A stretch of DNA of 64,000 nucleotides from Ornithodoros turicata (Eukaryota; Arthropoda; Arachnida; Ixodida; Argasidae): the NCBI RefSeq assembly GCF_037126465.1, contig NC_088209.1, forward strand, positions 4,357,947 to 4,421,946, read 5' to 3'. The notes below the pieces were generated by a model. It was given only the letters and a program-made list of their open reading frames with translations, was not told the DNA's origin and did no database searches. Below, in pieces: positions 24,794 to 36,679 of the stretch. The position numbers were made by a program, and so were the translations under genes. The stretch's first letter is position 1; each line of letters starts with the position of its first letter.

Positions 24794-25530
24794 TGTAATG
24801 GATTTCTTGGGTATGGGTCGGGCGTCACCCACACATGTCTTTCCAAAACCAACTTCTTCGCTTTGCGAATCATGTATCGCGTCGCTTCGGGAATGATCTC
24901 TTGTATATCGCGCTCAGCCATGGACACTGGGAGCAGGGTAAGAATTTGACATTTTTCTTGCAAGGACTTACTTGCCCTGTACGCTGCTCGCAGATTCTCC
25001 AAGACTTCATTGTAGAGCTGCGTCGACGAAGTCGACGTACCAGGAAGAGAAACTTCCAAGGCAGTTTCGACCTGTCTTCGGGTCTTAACATTCAGGGCCT
25101 CATTATTTCAGAGTGCTTCCTTGCTGCATATGACGCTGAGGACCTCTTGCACTTTTTCAGGGGTGTCACACCGATCTCTTGGGACGTTATCAGGGTATTT
25201 ATGTCCTCGATCGCTAGCTCGTCTGTCGTGAACGGCACATCCCCAACACTTCCTTCTGAAGAAGTGGATGTCGAGCTCTTCTCCGCCAGCGTTAGACTTC
25301 TTAGGAACACAAAACAATTCCTGCAGAGCATATCCGATTCGTTGACGTTCAGTGCCAAGCACAGCTCTCACTGCACCCACTCCAATTGCGGAAACACATC
25401 TGAAATCCCTCGTGCGCAGCATCTTCTTCTGATGCTTGTGAAAATAGTCCGCACAATAAATACAGTTGCCGCTGTGGACTGAAGACACCGCAGACATTGC
25501 GGACGAAAATATAAAGTGAGTGCACGGCAC
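24700..25530 (-). pseudogene. Transposon-associated protein fragment (leftward piece)
   Basis: Minus-strand frames, broken by at least one frameshift near 25070-25100, encode a Ser/Thr-rich linker, then LYNEVLENLRAAYRASKSLQ, EKCQILTLLPVSMAERDIQE and ATRYMIRKAKKLV. This looks like the N-terminal helix-turn-helix-like part of the same uncharacterised invertebrate repeat-associated protein family. It runs head-on into the rightward piece, which suggests an inversion. In 24700-24793 both strands are open and I cannot say which is the true reading. Confidence 0.4.
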
Positions 25531-27714
25531 TAACTAACGAACTGAGACGAGTCGTAGTAAGACAAGGAAACGCAGTCTCCAAAGCTGATATGTACACACT
25601 TACTGACGCAACCACAAAGATGGTCAAAAACTGGTTTTGGCATATCCACTGTACCATTTTCGGAGGAATATGACAGGGTAATCGTCGCAGACGCATATCC
25701 TGTGAGCGGTAATCTCGTTAAAATCAGCAAGGCCACAGGCGCTATAGCGAAAAAAACGAAGCGTCCCAGCCGTACACCTCTCATGGGAAGACCGATGTTA
25801 TAAGCTCCAACGACAGTTTCATATAAGTTTGTATTAATGAACGCGATTCCATTACACAGTATCACACGCTATTCAAAGGTGACCCCCGGAAGGAGCAGAC
25901 GACGGGAGGGCTTGAGCACGTGCACCGGCGTTAGCTCGAAAAATCGCTGGGTCAGCTGCGGTCAAGAACGAATGCGTATTTTTATTTCAGATATTGTTCA
26001 AACATTGTCCTGAAATATGTCAGAAGCTGGTGGCATAATTTTAGTGGCGCGCTCTTGCTATAAGCGTCCAAAGTACGCTAACTTTGCGATACGCCTTTCC
26101 AAAAATGGTCAAAAAATATCACTTCTGCGCAGACAAAAGAAACAAAATTGACACCACTGTAAAGAGCTTTGAATGGCGAAAACACACGTGTTGATCTCGC
26201 ATTTTTGCGATGAACCAGTCACGTAAGAGAGGGTCTCAGAAACCAGCGAGTTTCGCGATCTGTTGCTACTTTCACATTAAAAAAAAAATAACTGCCCCTG
26301 CTATAGCGAAAAAAGTATCCCGGTGGTTACCCACCAACAATACGTTCTATAGTAAAAGTTGTGGCGTTCTGCGACATGCGGTTGGCTCCAGGGAAATCTT
26401 CGAAATCGCCTGCGACGGCTAGTCTAAAAACGGCACCAAGAATTTGACCCCCTCTCCCTCACGAACCGCTTTGCCCCCGAAGATGAAATTGGGTAATTTT
26501 CCAGCATTCACGATGGTCTACCGAATATATTTTTTTCAATCGAATTGGAGACCCAAAGGTTCCATACTTGTTCGAAATTCGGGGGAATTAGCCCAAAGTG
26601 TATTATAGTAGTAGATTTGATTTATTCGCAAATATATGCCCAGTAATCAGTTATATTTGATAAGGCAAGTTGCATAATCACTTGGAATCCCTCGCAAGTA
26701 CTCCATTAATCAATTTCAACTTCGTTTTGTAACCGGCGAGACATTTTGCAACCGTCTCTCTCGTTCACGTCATCCCCTTCCACACTAAAAGAAAGCGGCT
26801 TAAGGACGCTATGTCTTCAACTCTATCGTAAAAGACTAAATGGACCTTTTATACCGTCCAGTCTGCTGACATTCACACGTAGCGTATACCTTTCAGTTCC
26901 CCACATATGCAAGCACATTAGACGTAAACATGAAAAAGGGTTGGTTGGTGATTCATATGAATTAACAGAAAGCAGATTGAATATATATAACATGAAAAAC
27001 GGTTAAAACCTGGGCTGGTTGGTGACCACGGGAAGAAATTTGTAGAATGCCATATCGGCAATCATCAAGGTGCGTAAACACTCATTTAAAAGAACATTCA
27101 ACTAATACCTCTATTACATATAGTGCGTTGTGGGACCACTTATTGACACGTGTGGGATGTCAGGCAGAATTCCAAAAAACAATTTTTGTTCAGGTGTAAA
27201 AAACAAGGTAGCCTTCTCGTTCGAGAGGCGCATGGGATCAAAAAAGCAGGTAGTAACTGCATCAGTAACCCCTCTATTTTTCCCAAAAAATATCAGCATT
27301 CATGTCAATCACTTATGTTCACACACATGTTGTGTGTGCAAGAGATGGCCGTGTAAACAGAAAGTCCAACACGAGAGGGAATAAAGGGGGAGAGGAGGGT
27401 TCTTATGTATTTAAGGCCTCGTTTCGCAAAATAAAAATTCTTTGGTTGGCAGTTCATTGCCGTGTCCTCGTGTTCCAGTCTCGTCTTTTCCTGTACTGTG
27501 GATTTTATCGTTCTTAACTATATTAGGCGTAAGATGTGAAACAGTGATTTCGTTCACAAATCATATGCACATATGGAGTTTACTTTGCTGTAGATCACTG
27601 ATTATAGATTTCTTAACAAAATTTGTTTGCTTCGCTTTCACATGAGTCGAGGCATGCATGTAATTAAGAAATCTGTGCAGCAGTAAAGGATGAGTAAAGT
27701 GTTTGTATTACACT
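25531..27714. other. No gene recognised
   Basis: A 111-codon minus-strand frame at 25530-25865 has hydrophobic stretches but no homology I recognise. The rest is AT-rich with short frames only. Repeat debris is likely but I could not assign it. Confidence 0.4.
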
Positions 27715-28155
27715 TTACAGTTCCCAGAATTGCGGGACACCCCCTCTTAAAGTTGGCTTGACCTGCGTACTCCCTGCCCTCCATTGAAGCAATGCATTCC
27801 ACTTAGTTTTGTTAGAATATCCGTTGACCCCGTGCTTTAGAAAGAAGTGTCCACGCTTAGGTGTTTCTATGAGATGTCCCTCGATAGTGTACAAGTGGAA
27901 TGGAAGCGCAAGAGTGTCACAGTTCTTTTCTGGGGCACTTATTTTCGCCCTGTTGGCTTCATGGCAGAATACATTGGCGTGCTCGTTTGCTTGTATTTCG
28001 CGTAAACAATGGGTTCCCCAGGAAGTATCCATGTCAGGCATTAAAGCTGAACCTGCAAGGTAAATATAGATGGTAGCGAAGCTTGCATTGGCCACCACGT
28101 CTTCAAGGGCGGCCATGATAAAGACCGTCAGCGCCATCCATCCGTTGCGGGGCAA
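27715..28155 (-). CDS. Hypothetical protein, possibly spliced
   Basis: A 146-codon minus-strand frame. It contains a good splice acceptor (TATTTACCTTGCAG) at about codon 30, so the first 28 codons (MAALEDVV region) may be a separate exon or intron sequence. The distal part is hydrophilic (EIQANEHANVFCHEANRA) and ends GGVPQFW. The nucleotides of that end (GGGTGTCCC..AATTCTGG) recur at 38978-39005, so the 3' end lies in a dispersed repeat. It starts beside a CRE-rich, CpG-rich stretch that may be its promoter. Product unknown. Confidence 0.3.
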   Translation of the reverse strand: MPRNGWMALTVFIMAALEDVVANASFATIYIYLAGSALMPDMDTSWGTHCLREIQANEHANVFCHEANRAKISAPEKNCDTLALPFHLYTIEGHLIETPKRGHFFLKHGVNGYSNKTKWNALLQWRAGSTQVKPTLRGGVPQFWEL

Positions 28156-28247
28156 ACTACAAGTTCCGTCATAATGACGTTACCTGGTACGTCACCATTA
28201 CGTATAGCGCGGGCCGGGCGCTCGAGCTGCGCGTTCGTTCCATCGCG
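28156..28247. promoter_or_regulatory. CRE/ATF-motif-rich divergent promoter-like segment
   Basis: Between two divergent frames lie TGACGTTACC and TACGTCACCATTACGTA (three CRE/ATF-like cores within 35 bases), followed by a CpG-rich stretch (GCGCGGGCCGGGCGC). The plus-strand frame from 28248 (75 codons) is unremarkable and may be an untranslated leader. Confidence 0.4.
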
Positions 28248-28475
28248 ATGTCGAGCCGCGGAATATCACAACCGCTGTTGAAAGCAAATCCAAGAGCAAA
28301 AACTCAAACAATTTGTAAACCGAGAAGAATCAACACTAGCGACATGCATGTAACAAAGGACACAGGAGACGCGGTAGGGGCTTGCTTTCTTTTATCACAG
28401 GTAAATTCGCCATGCCGTTGTAAACAGTATAAATACCCACATGAGACAATTGATGTTCTGAGGCTGGAACACTGA

Positions 28476-29583
28476 CTTTTCAGTGACTTCCATCTTTTAT
28501 CATAAATACCGACGACAGAATAATGTACAAAATAACCAGTATGACAGTCCATGTACTGAATAAGCACGAAAGCGTAATGTACAAATTCCAGCAAACACAG
28601 GTGGGGCCCAGGACCTTAATGTCCAATGCATGCTGCTTAGCTGCCCTCATGTACATCTGGAACTTTCCACATATCTCTCGTACAAAGAAGGTGGAAGTGA
28701 ACAAATTTGCACTTGAAGATCACATTATATGATATTTGCATACGGTGTGGTGCTATGTCTGCCCACAGTTTTTGGCACTGTAACGAATGCTATGGGGGAA
28801 TAAGAAGGCACAAGTCCATTAGCTCTTTTTAGAAGTCTGTGATACTTTATCTTGCAAAACAGCCACAATAGTATCAGCTTCCAGCAATGACAACCTTGTT
28901 CAGTGTGTACACACCCTGCTGATGACTACTTCTACTTTGATTACAACAGCATTTTTGTGTTAAAGGCATGTCAAAGCACCGACAATGTTCTGTGCTTCTC
29001 CTATTTTGTGCACATTTTGCAATGTGGTTTAGATTTTCAAGCTGCACAAGGTGCTTAGCCCTGCACATAACTGCGCCTACATACTTGCACGCAACTACTG
29101 AACTCAGCGCAGGATTCAAAATATAAAATAACGTGCTAGGGATCTATGTACACAGGTATACACTTAATACGTATCAAAGGATAGGCAAACTGCTGAAGAT
29201 TCAAAATAGAAAATGTATGCTATGTATCTATGTACACCTGTGTGTGAACATATAAATAATAGGCACAGACTACTGAACTCTGCATGGCTGTCATAATACA
29301 AATAACACAGTAAGGAACTATCTGCAACAGTGCACTTCGACAAATCGAATGCTACACAGAAATGAAAGAATTACAAGAGATCATGTGTAATCTAGGTTAC
29401 AACTGAAAGCTCTGGATAGACAACAGAACCATGCATATCCCTTTGCATGGAAAGAAAACTTCTGGTTACATCACAACAACGTGCAGAGATTACGAACTTA
29501 GTCTCGCTGCCTGCTGCAGTGCCTTCTGACGTAACGTACTACTTCGTACTTCCTCATTCCTTCTCGTGCAAACCAGAACGGTC
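28476..29583. other. No gene recognised
   Basis: Frames up to 96 codons on the minus strand (28304-28594, 28874-29119). The latter is Cys-rich but matches nothing I know. AT-rich, probably old repeat DNA. Confidence 0.4.
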
Positions 29584-31062
29584 GTACACTCTCACAAAGA
29601 AACCGGATAGTAAGGGTCAAAAATCGTCAAATTTTTGACCCATATTCTAAGGGTCAACACCTTACGCATAAAAGTATGACGGATAGTAAGCGTAAAAAAA
29701 TCGTCAAATTTTGACCCCTATTTTAAGCGGTGTTCGATGCCGGTTATTCTATGTGCTGTTTGGCTACCCTTGTGATACCGCTTACTGCACCTAAAAATAC
29801 CACACAGTATGCGTTAAACCTGAGCGCCGTAGACATCACGTGACCTCACAGTCCTTGTACAGGCAACGGCTGCAATTCTGAAATGACCCGCAATGCGGTT
29901 TTCCGGCGGCTGTTCTGGAAAAGGGTATGTGGTTCCCGATTGCCAAAAGCATTAGAAAGAAGTTTCCAGAGCAGTAGACGGAAAATCGGATTGCCTGTCA
30001 ATTTTGCATTGCAGCTATTGCCTGCCCAAGGGACGCTGACATCACGTGGCGCCTAAGGTTCCCAGATATGATGCGTACTGCGCGGCATTCTGGCGTGCAA
30101 TTCTCTGTGCAAAGACGGCATACCATGCGAAATTGTTTCATAGGAAAAAAAGAACAGCTGCTACAACAGGATCTTGATGATACGAATCTCACAAGGCATG
30201 AAAAAAACAGCTCGTATCATCCGAGACTCGTCAGCTGTACCACATAGGTGCACGAAGCATGTATACGGACGGAAGCCCGTTCACTTTTATATGCTATCTC
30301 TTAAAATATATCCATGGTATAAGCATAGCTTGTTGTTCATCCAAAAGAGTTGGCAATTGACAGTACGCCACAATAGCTAGGCCCACTGCACTGCAAAATC
30401 GTATGACACAGACAAACCCATCCATCACGTGAATAAAAGATATAAAAGGCACGTTCTTGCGCAAGGCAAGCAATATAGAAGAGTTCTAGCGACAGTCAAA
30501 AGAAAAATAAGAAGCACGAGTGCATCACTTGAACCGGGTTCATCGACTCACTATAGCCCGCGTACGCCGCTATCTCATTTAAATCAGAACAACTGAATAC
30601 ATGCAAGTATTTCCCACAGCGTTAGTAGCACGCATCTAAACCGTAATGCAACAAAAATTCGCCAAATAGTTCCACTTTATTGCAGGAAAGAGCCCAAAAT
30701 AATAGATACATGCCTGTGTTTATAGAATATTGCACCGACTTACTGAAAATGATGTGGCATAAGGTGCACGTGACCAAACATTAAAAAAATGGGAACAGCA
30801 TACTAGCCATAAACCAACGGATTACAACACCTGCAATATTTTAGAGAATTATGAAATGACATCTGTGCATCTTCACAACACTTCAACACAACAAAATATA
30901 AATTGTAGACTAGCTATATGAGCTAGTAATTGAATTAAATTACGTTTATAATGAAAAAACATTTAATGAGCGTTATATCACAGGATGAGGCATCGAGGTA
31001 CACAGAATATCAGACATATACAAAAAGAAATCCATAGCAGACAGGTCATAAACTAATTATAT

Positions 31063-32600
31063 ATAGGGTGATTCCACGCCGGATCAGGCAGGGTGTTCCG
31101 GTCGACCTCTTCAATTTTTTTTTGTTTCAAACATATATTAAAGCCTTGGCCCTAGGAGGCATATTGGTGCTGAAAGTAGTTGAAAATAATTGGTGGGTAT
31201 TTTTAATGATTTATCATTCAGATGTGAGCTTCCTACGCTGCTTGACGCCACGCATCTTCAAACTATTTGACATACTCAGTCTATCACTTTTTTTTTCTTT
31301 TTTTTTTCACGTATTGTCTGGGGTGGGTAGCATTGAATCCTAAGTTGTGAAGATCCTAAGATTTGCCTTCGAGGAGAGAAAAAATCGAAAATTTGCCTCA
31401 TTTGTAAAATATCGTATGTTTTGGGAACCTCACAACTCGTCCCCCAGTTGTGGTACCCGAAAGTAATCTACATCATTGTGTTCGTCTCGAAATGCCCATT
31501 CTTCGCATAGCGAGTACTTCGTATTGTGAATTGGGGCAACGCTCCCAATAGACGTTTTCTGAGGGATATCTACGGAAAATGCAGAAATTCGACACCGCGC
31601 ATCCCATATATTCCTACTCGTAACATCGTTCATTTTGTTCGCAAGCGTTCATCATGACTATTCTTAGTTGTCGTATACCCCAGACTAAATGGCAATAGTT
31701 TAGGTGAGACACGAACAGTGAACGGTATAGAAGTAGCTTAATTCGATAAGGAAACATGTGTCTATGCCTAGCGGTCATGCCTAATATTTTGCACAGTTTA
31801 TTCTGAACGCATTCAGTGCGAACTCGTGCTCGTGTTTGTCCTCGTTCCTGTTTCGATGCATCGAAGGATCATGTATCAACCTGCCCATCTAGTAACGAAC
31901 GTATTCAATGTGTTCATCCCATAGCAACTGTTCGTTAAAGATGATACTCAAACATTTGATGCATTTTACAATATCAACAGGACTATTAGGATATACTATC
32001 TCTTTATTTAGACTAACGCTCCTGCTTTTGGTCAAAATATGATTGCTTCAGTTTTACTACTATTAATGCGTGAGAGTTTAAATTAACCCATTTTTCTAAG
32101 TTGCAAAGCATCTCGTTAGCAGTAGTGGTTATTACATCATTATCAGAGCCACTGGAAAACACGCTTGCATCGTCCGCATACGTAATAAATTCACAATTGA
32201 CATCAATGTTAATTATGTCATTTAGATATCGGGTATCAGATCCGTACGTACCATACGTACCGAAACGTAACATATTTTACAAATGAGGCAAATTTGCGAT
32301 TTTTTATCTCCTCAAAGGCAAACCTTAGGATCTTCAAAACTTACAATGCAATGCTACCCACCCCAGACAATATGTAAAAAAAAGTGTTAAATAGTTGATA
32401 GAAGATACGTGGTGTCAAACTGCGTAGGAAACGCAATGGTCGAAATGTCCACATCAGATTGATAATTCATTAAAATAGAACCACCGATTATTTTCAGATA
32501 CTTTCAGCGCCAATATGCCTCCTAAGGACGAGCTTTTAATATATGTTTGAAATAAAAAAAATTCACCACCGCGCATGATCCGGCGCGAAATCACCGTATA
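31063..32600. mobile_element. Foldback element carrying an RT fragment between its arms
   Basis: Arms of about 340 bp (31063-31411 and 32275-32600) are inverted copies at roughly 80-85% identity by eye, sharing for example GGAGGCATATTGG, TTGTCTGGGGTGGGTAGCATTG and TTTGCCTCATTTGTAAAATAT. The outer ends read TAGGGTGATTCCACGCC and its complement. The 860 bp between the arms are a retrotransposon RT fragment. A related head (ATTCCACGCC..GATC) appears alone at 52242. Confidence 0.8.
31430..32274 (-). pseudogene. Non-LTR reverse transcriptase fragment
   Basis: The minus strand encodes NCEFITYADDASVFSSGSDN with an intact YADD catalytic motif (codons at 32169-32180), then NEMLCNLEKWVNLNS, then in shifted frames the segments KCIKCLSIIFNEQLLWDEHI typical of the thumb region. 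Both ends are truncated and there are several frameshifts. It is bounded by the arms of the foldback element. Confidence 0.75.
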
Positions 32601-32614
32601 ATAACTGAAGTATA

Positions 32615-32825
32615 CAGGGTGTTCAAAATTAAGCTTTCACTAGCACTTTATAAATAGGCGAACAAAAGGAAACTGGCTGCTATTTTTCTGTTCCTTGAGT
32701 AAGAAACAGGTGCTACATAATTAGCAGCAGCTGTTTCTTACACAAGTAGCGTAAAGTTATCTTTAGGTTTCTTGTTATCGCTGTGATTGCGTAGCGGTCG
32801 TGAAAGCTTAATTTTGAACACCCTG
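32615..32825. mobile_element. Tc1/mariner-type MITE, TA target
   Basis: A 211-bp element with perfect 26-bp inverted ends (CAGGGTGTTCAAAATTAAGC... and its complement), each abutting TA. The centre holds a second hairpin, GTAAGAAACAGGTGCT...AGCAGCTGTTTCTTAC. No coding capacity. Confidence 0.9.
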
Positions 32826-33139
32826 TATAGTTCAGTGTATTGCAGACGTTGCATTTATCGAGCAACGCATCATTACTCATGAAGCAGTCACAACTTACAA
32901 GTCATCTTTACAGGTGAGTTGTACTGGTTGTACATGCGTAAGGGAGTAGAGTCTTGTGTACTTCTTCCCAGAATGTGTCGCACAGTAGAAACTTTAGGAG
33001 CACCACCTAATGCAGCTGAGGGTGCATGCGTGGTATTATGCAGTCCAGCATGGCTACGAAGAGCGTGTCGTGTCCTGTTCCTTGGGATGCTGGACATAGA
33101 AGTTTATTGTCATGAGCGCAAAATAATGTGCTTGCTGAT

Positions 33140-33690
33140 ATTGTCAAATGGCTACGCATGTCAGTTCAACTAGATTCCAAAGATATGGTATTGCATTTCA
33201 ATGAGAAAGCTAATCTCGAAAATGTGCTAACGTCATAATACGTGATGCAGATAAGGTCTTCTTCGCCAGACCTGGGTCATCTCCAGAGACCTCCCACATG
33301 AAATGGTCACAGGCTGGCAAACATAGCATTCTGAAATCTTTCTCATCCTTTAAGTAGCCTTCAACTGAATTTTTGTAGACCTGTAAATCAATTTATCATG
33401 TCATTGGTGTGATCTGTGGTACTGTCAAATGGATGCACGTGTCTGTGCAGCAGTATATATGCGGAGCTGATACTGTTTCTAGCGTTGAAATGGGAAAGCA
33501 AATCTCGTAAATATGGTAACGCCGAAATAAATCATGCCGATGAGGTGCTCTTTGCCAGACCTGAGTCCATCCCCGCAGAGGCCGCTTACATGAAATAGTC
33601 ATAAACGTAACATGGACTTCAAAAACCACTTACTACAACTGGAAACACTCTAGTCCTTTAAGATAACAGTTAACTGAATAATGTTAGACG
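33140..33690. repeat. Diverged tandem duplication, about 288-bp offset
   Basis: Blocks around 33140-33400 and 33415-33690 match in order: GTCAAATGG, GAAAGCNAATCTCGNAAATNTG, GCCAGACCTG(G/A)GTC, ACATGAAATNGTCA and CAACTGAAT. Divergence is roughly 25-30% by eye. The short plus-strand frames across it are unremarkable. Confidence 0.6.
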
Positions 33691-34015
33691 CGTAACTCAT
33701 TTCAGCTGTCTAAGAAGTGGCGTTCCACACGTGTTTTGCAGCACCACCACAACCACCACCTGCACCACGTTATCGATAATCGTGACCATCAGAAAATCGA
33801 TTTGCTTCATGTCAACACATCATGCTGCGGTATAATCAGCAATAATCATCCGAACTCCTATTAGAAGAACGGATTGAGGAATCGTTAACACAGATGCTTC
33901 AACGGGGAGAAACGCACATCCGAGAAAAACGAGAACGAAGATGATGAAGATGATCTCACCTGATGGACAATGGGCGTACGCATACGAATTTGTAGCGCGG
34001 AGATAGCGTGGAGAA

Positions 34016-34615
34016 TCACAACTGTTCAAGCAGCGTCGTCAGCGTGCCTTGCCCAGATATTGTGCGACGTTGTCTCGTTCGATGCCATCTCTTCCTGTGA
34101 TAAGTTTGACACAAATGAAATATGAAATTTAAAAAACTACAGACACCCAGCGCGAAATGTGACAACTTACATTTGCTAGACCGTGCATGATGTGAGACCG
34201 TGAGACGCCAGAAGCCAGAGTGACCGTTAACGAAGCGAAGGAAAAGACGCTTTGCACACGGAACCATGCACGTGTTCTCAGAAGGCAGGGCCCGTATAAC
34301 AATTGAAAAACAATAAGCGTCAATATAGGCGTAAATGGATAATATGAGACGCCAGAAGCCAGAGTGACCGTTAACCAAGCAAAAGGAAAGACGCTTTGCA
34401 CACGGAACCATGCACGTGTTCTCAGAAGGCAGGGCCCGTATAACAATTGAAAAACAATATGTGTCAATATAGGCGTAAAGAGCTAATACTCCAACGCAGA
34501 GCGTCAAGACGAAATCGTATGCGTCAGGATATAAGAGTAGATGATGTCCTCCGTCCCATTTACGCATAAAACTCCGCTCTTTACGCTTACAGCGAGCGCG
34601 TTTACGGGTATACAA
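34016..34615 (-). CDS. Open frame carrying a 48-residue in-frame repeat (doubtful)
   Basis: A 199-codon minus-strand frame. Its middle is a direct duplication of 144 bp (34201-34344 and 34345-34488), which keeps the frame, giving two copies of a segment with YCFSIVIRALPSENTCMVPC and VNGHSGFWRL. It is hydrophobic and Cys-containing with no family I recognise. It lies inside the inverted-repeat element at 29.6-34.7 kb, so it may simply be an accidental frame through duplicated non-coding DNA. Confidence 0.2.
   Translation of the reverse strand: MYTRKRARCKRKERSFMRKWDGGHHLLLYPDAYDFVLTLCVGVLALYAYIDTYCFSIVIRALPSENTCMVPCAKRLSFCLVNGHSGFWRLILSIYAYIDAYCFSIVIRALPSENTCMVPCAKRLFLRFVNGHSGFWRLTVSHHARSSKCKLSHFALGVCSFLNFIFHLCQTYHRKRWHRTRQRRTISGQGTLTTLLEQL
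34201..34488. repeat. 144-bp tandem duplication
   Basis: Two adjacent copies of 144 bp starting TGAGACGCCAGAAGCC differ at only about ten positions (for example CGAAGCGAAGG against CAAGCAAAAGG). This is a recent local duplication. Confidence 0.95.
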
Positions 34616-35199
34616 GGAATAAAACAGAGCTTGACGGATACGGCGATTTTGTCACCTTTACGCTTAGTAAGGGTAAGATTGGACGGAAGCGTAAATTTAT
34701 CCGTTTCGTTTCTGAGAGTGTACCCTCACAAAAAAGTGAAATAGATCATCATACACCGATGAAGAACACGAACTCAATGCCTTTGGCACAAGTGTGTCCA
34801 ACGCGTCACACAGCTTGGACCTGACCCCTTGAGAGGTGAGGAATGTCTTGACGTTGGCTTTGAAGGCTTCCTCACACGCACCCACAAACGTCGCAAAGGC
34901 AGGAAGAGGAACCGACAGCTCCAAAGTCAGTACTGTCCACATTCTTCACACTCAAATAAAGCAATAGCTGGCTACTGTTCTGAAATGTGGCATTCCTCCG
35001 AGGAATGTCCCATGTTCGACTTGGTGGTTTGAAATTGAAAAGACGACGATGAAGAAGAAAACGGCTATGAACAGTCACAAAGTGCGCAGTCAACGTACAG
35101 CAAGCTCGTAGCTAACAACATGGAGAGCGACAGGAACCGGAAGAGTACTCGGCTCTGTCTATAATCTTACGTATTACTGGCAGACCACGCGAATTGCTA

Positions 35200-35524
35200 T
35201 ATTAAAAACATGCATATTGCATTAGTACAGACAATATTCGCGCCTGCGATTAAATTATTTTTGTTTACCTTCGTAGTTTGCCCCTCAACAACCACGCTCG
35301 CATGTGTATCATGAAGGGCGCAGTGTTGCTAACACAGATTTCGTATTTTTCCCGCCTTCGCTACCATTTATGTTTACCTTGGAACCTGTCTTCTATGCTT
35401 TACAACTTTGTGGGCAACTGTAGGATGCTCCAGTTTTTTTCCCACGACGAAAGAAGTGACGACGGATTCAGTGTGGCTTCCGAAGCATTTGCGTCTTGAT
35501 CCCTCAGGATGATAACCTGTTGTG
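35200..35524. other. No gene recognised
   Basis: Mixed-composition DNA between the 5.1-kb element and the SINE, with short frames only. Confidence 0.4.
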
Positions 35525-35590
35525 TTGTTGGCCTAGTGGTGTAGATGTATTGGCTTCCGCGTTCGCTGGTTCGATCCGCGGACAATTGCG
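35525..35590 (+). mobile_element. tRNA-derived SINE head
   Basis: GGCCTAGTGGTGTAG resembles a pol III A box, and GGTTCGATCC at 35568-35577 is a B box at the spacing of a tRNA-like head. No acceptor-stem pairing is seen, so it is not a tRNA gene. A second, unrelated tRNA-like head lies inside the Polinton at 57098-57175. Tick genomes are known to hold tRNA-derived SINEs, but I cannot assign the family. Confidence 0.5.
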
Positions 35591-36284
35591 TTTTCGTAGT
35601 ATTTCTTTTTCTTTTACAAAGAGAGCTCCGACAATAACAGCCTGCGAGAGCGTCACAGTTTTCTACCTGGAGGGCTTATTAATACCCTACTGGCACTATG
35701 ACATAATCAATTCCTGTTCTGTTTTGCTTTAGTTGCTGTAATGCTGACATCTCGCCTGTACGCTTAGCGTGTGAAAAGTAGACCACTTTCCACTGCATGC
35801 CGACCTACTTCACCACCTTCCGATGTACTTGGCAAATTAACAATAGTAGAGAAAGAATCTTTAATCGCCAGCTTTAGACGGGAATGGGGAGGGTCGAAAT
35901 TCCTGTTTCTCTCGTTTTTTTTTTTTTAATTTTACCTGTTCATCCTTAACATTGTGTTCTTGTTCGCACCTGCAGGCCTTCCCACGCATTTTTAATCCAA
36001 ATGTAATAACGAGTAATGCACATGCCACAGGGACAGCTTTGCACGTGGATTAGTCATTACAACACTTATAGGACGGCTGGGAAAACCTGTATTTTTTCCC
36101 TGCTTCTCTTATTACAAAGTGTACACTTCATGTGGGCGTATACGGGCCTGTTGTTGAGGCCAAGTTGTAGTCTCTTATTTCGTGTTATCAATAGCAAGCC
36201 TATATTATGTTTACTGCATTTCGTAATAAAACGCATAAAGCGCCCGCAAAAATTAAGAAATGTAGATTCGAGTAAAGCACATGG

Positions 36285-36450
36285 CCCAGGTCCGCCCGAA
36301 GCCCGAACAAATATAGGTTACCTCGGCCCGGCCCAGTGTAGTAAAGTTGACCGTGACTCACTAATAGTGGGGTAACACATGCTTGAGCCCAACCTAGGCC
36401 CGGTAATGTATGGGCCCGGGCCCGAGTCCATGCAGGGCCCACAAAAAGAA
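36285..36450. mobile_element. GGCCC-rich foldback piece
   Basis: Dense degenerate GGCCC/GGGCC words (GCCCGAAGCCCG, CTCGGCCCGGCCCAG, GGGCCCGGGCCCGAG) over about 165 bp. This resembles in style the GTAAC and GTGAGG foldback elements elsewhere in the window. Ends not defined. A poly-C run lies at about 36463. Confidence 0.4.
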
Positions 36451-36679
36451 TGCTATACCCGCCCCCCCCCCCCTGCAGTGTTTTAATTTCCAGTCAATCT
36501 GCGAGATACATCACGGGCGTTTGCTTGACTCCACTCTTGGCGCGATTAAAGGAAACTTCGATATGACATCCGTTGATACCTACAACCTTATCACCACCGT
36601 TTGCAGATTACGTCTCTCTTCCTTTTGTCTGATTCTCGTGCTTATTTGAGCAGGCTTTACTAACCACTTTTTGTGTTAA

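Larger units (their letters stand above)
29584..34723. mobile_element. 5.1-kb inverted-repeat element with nested insertions
   Basis: The left end reads GTACACTCTCACAAAGAAAC then CGGATA. The right end, reverse-complemented, reads GTACACTCTCAGAAACGAAA then CGGATA. Taken as a GTAC target duplication this leaves ACTCTCA termini; taken as a TA duplication it leaves CACTCTC termini. Both subterminal regions carry repeated AGTAAGNGTAA/TTACGCTTA words. No transposase was recognised. Nested inside are a foldback element (31063-32600), a mariner-type MITE (32615-32825) and two tandem duplications, so the element is older than these. Confidence 0.6.
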
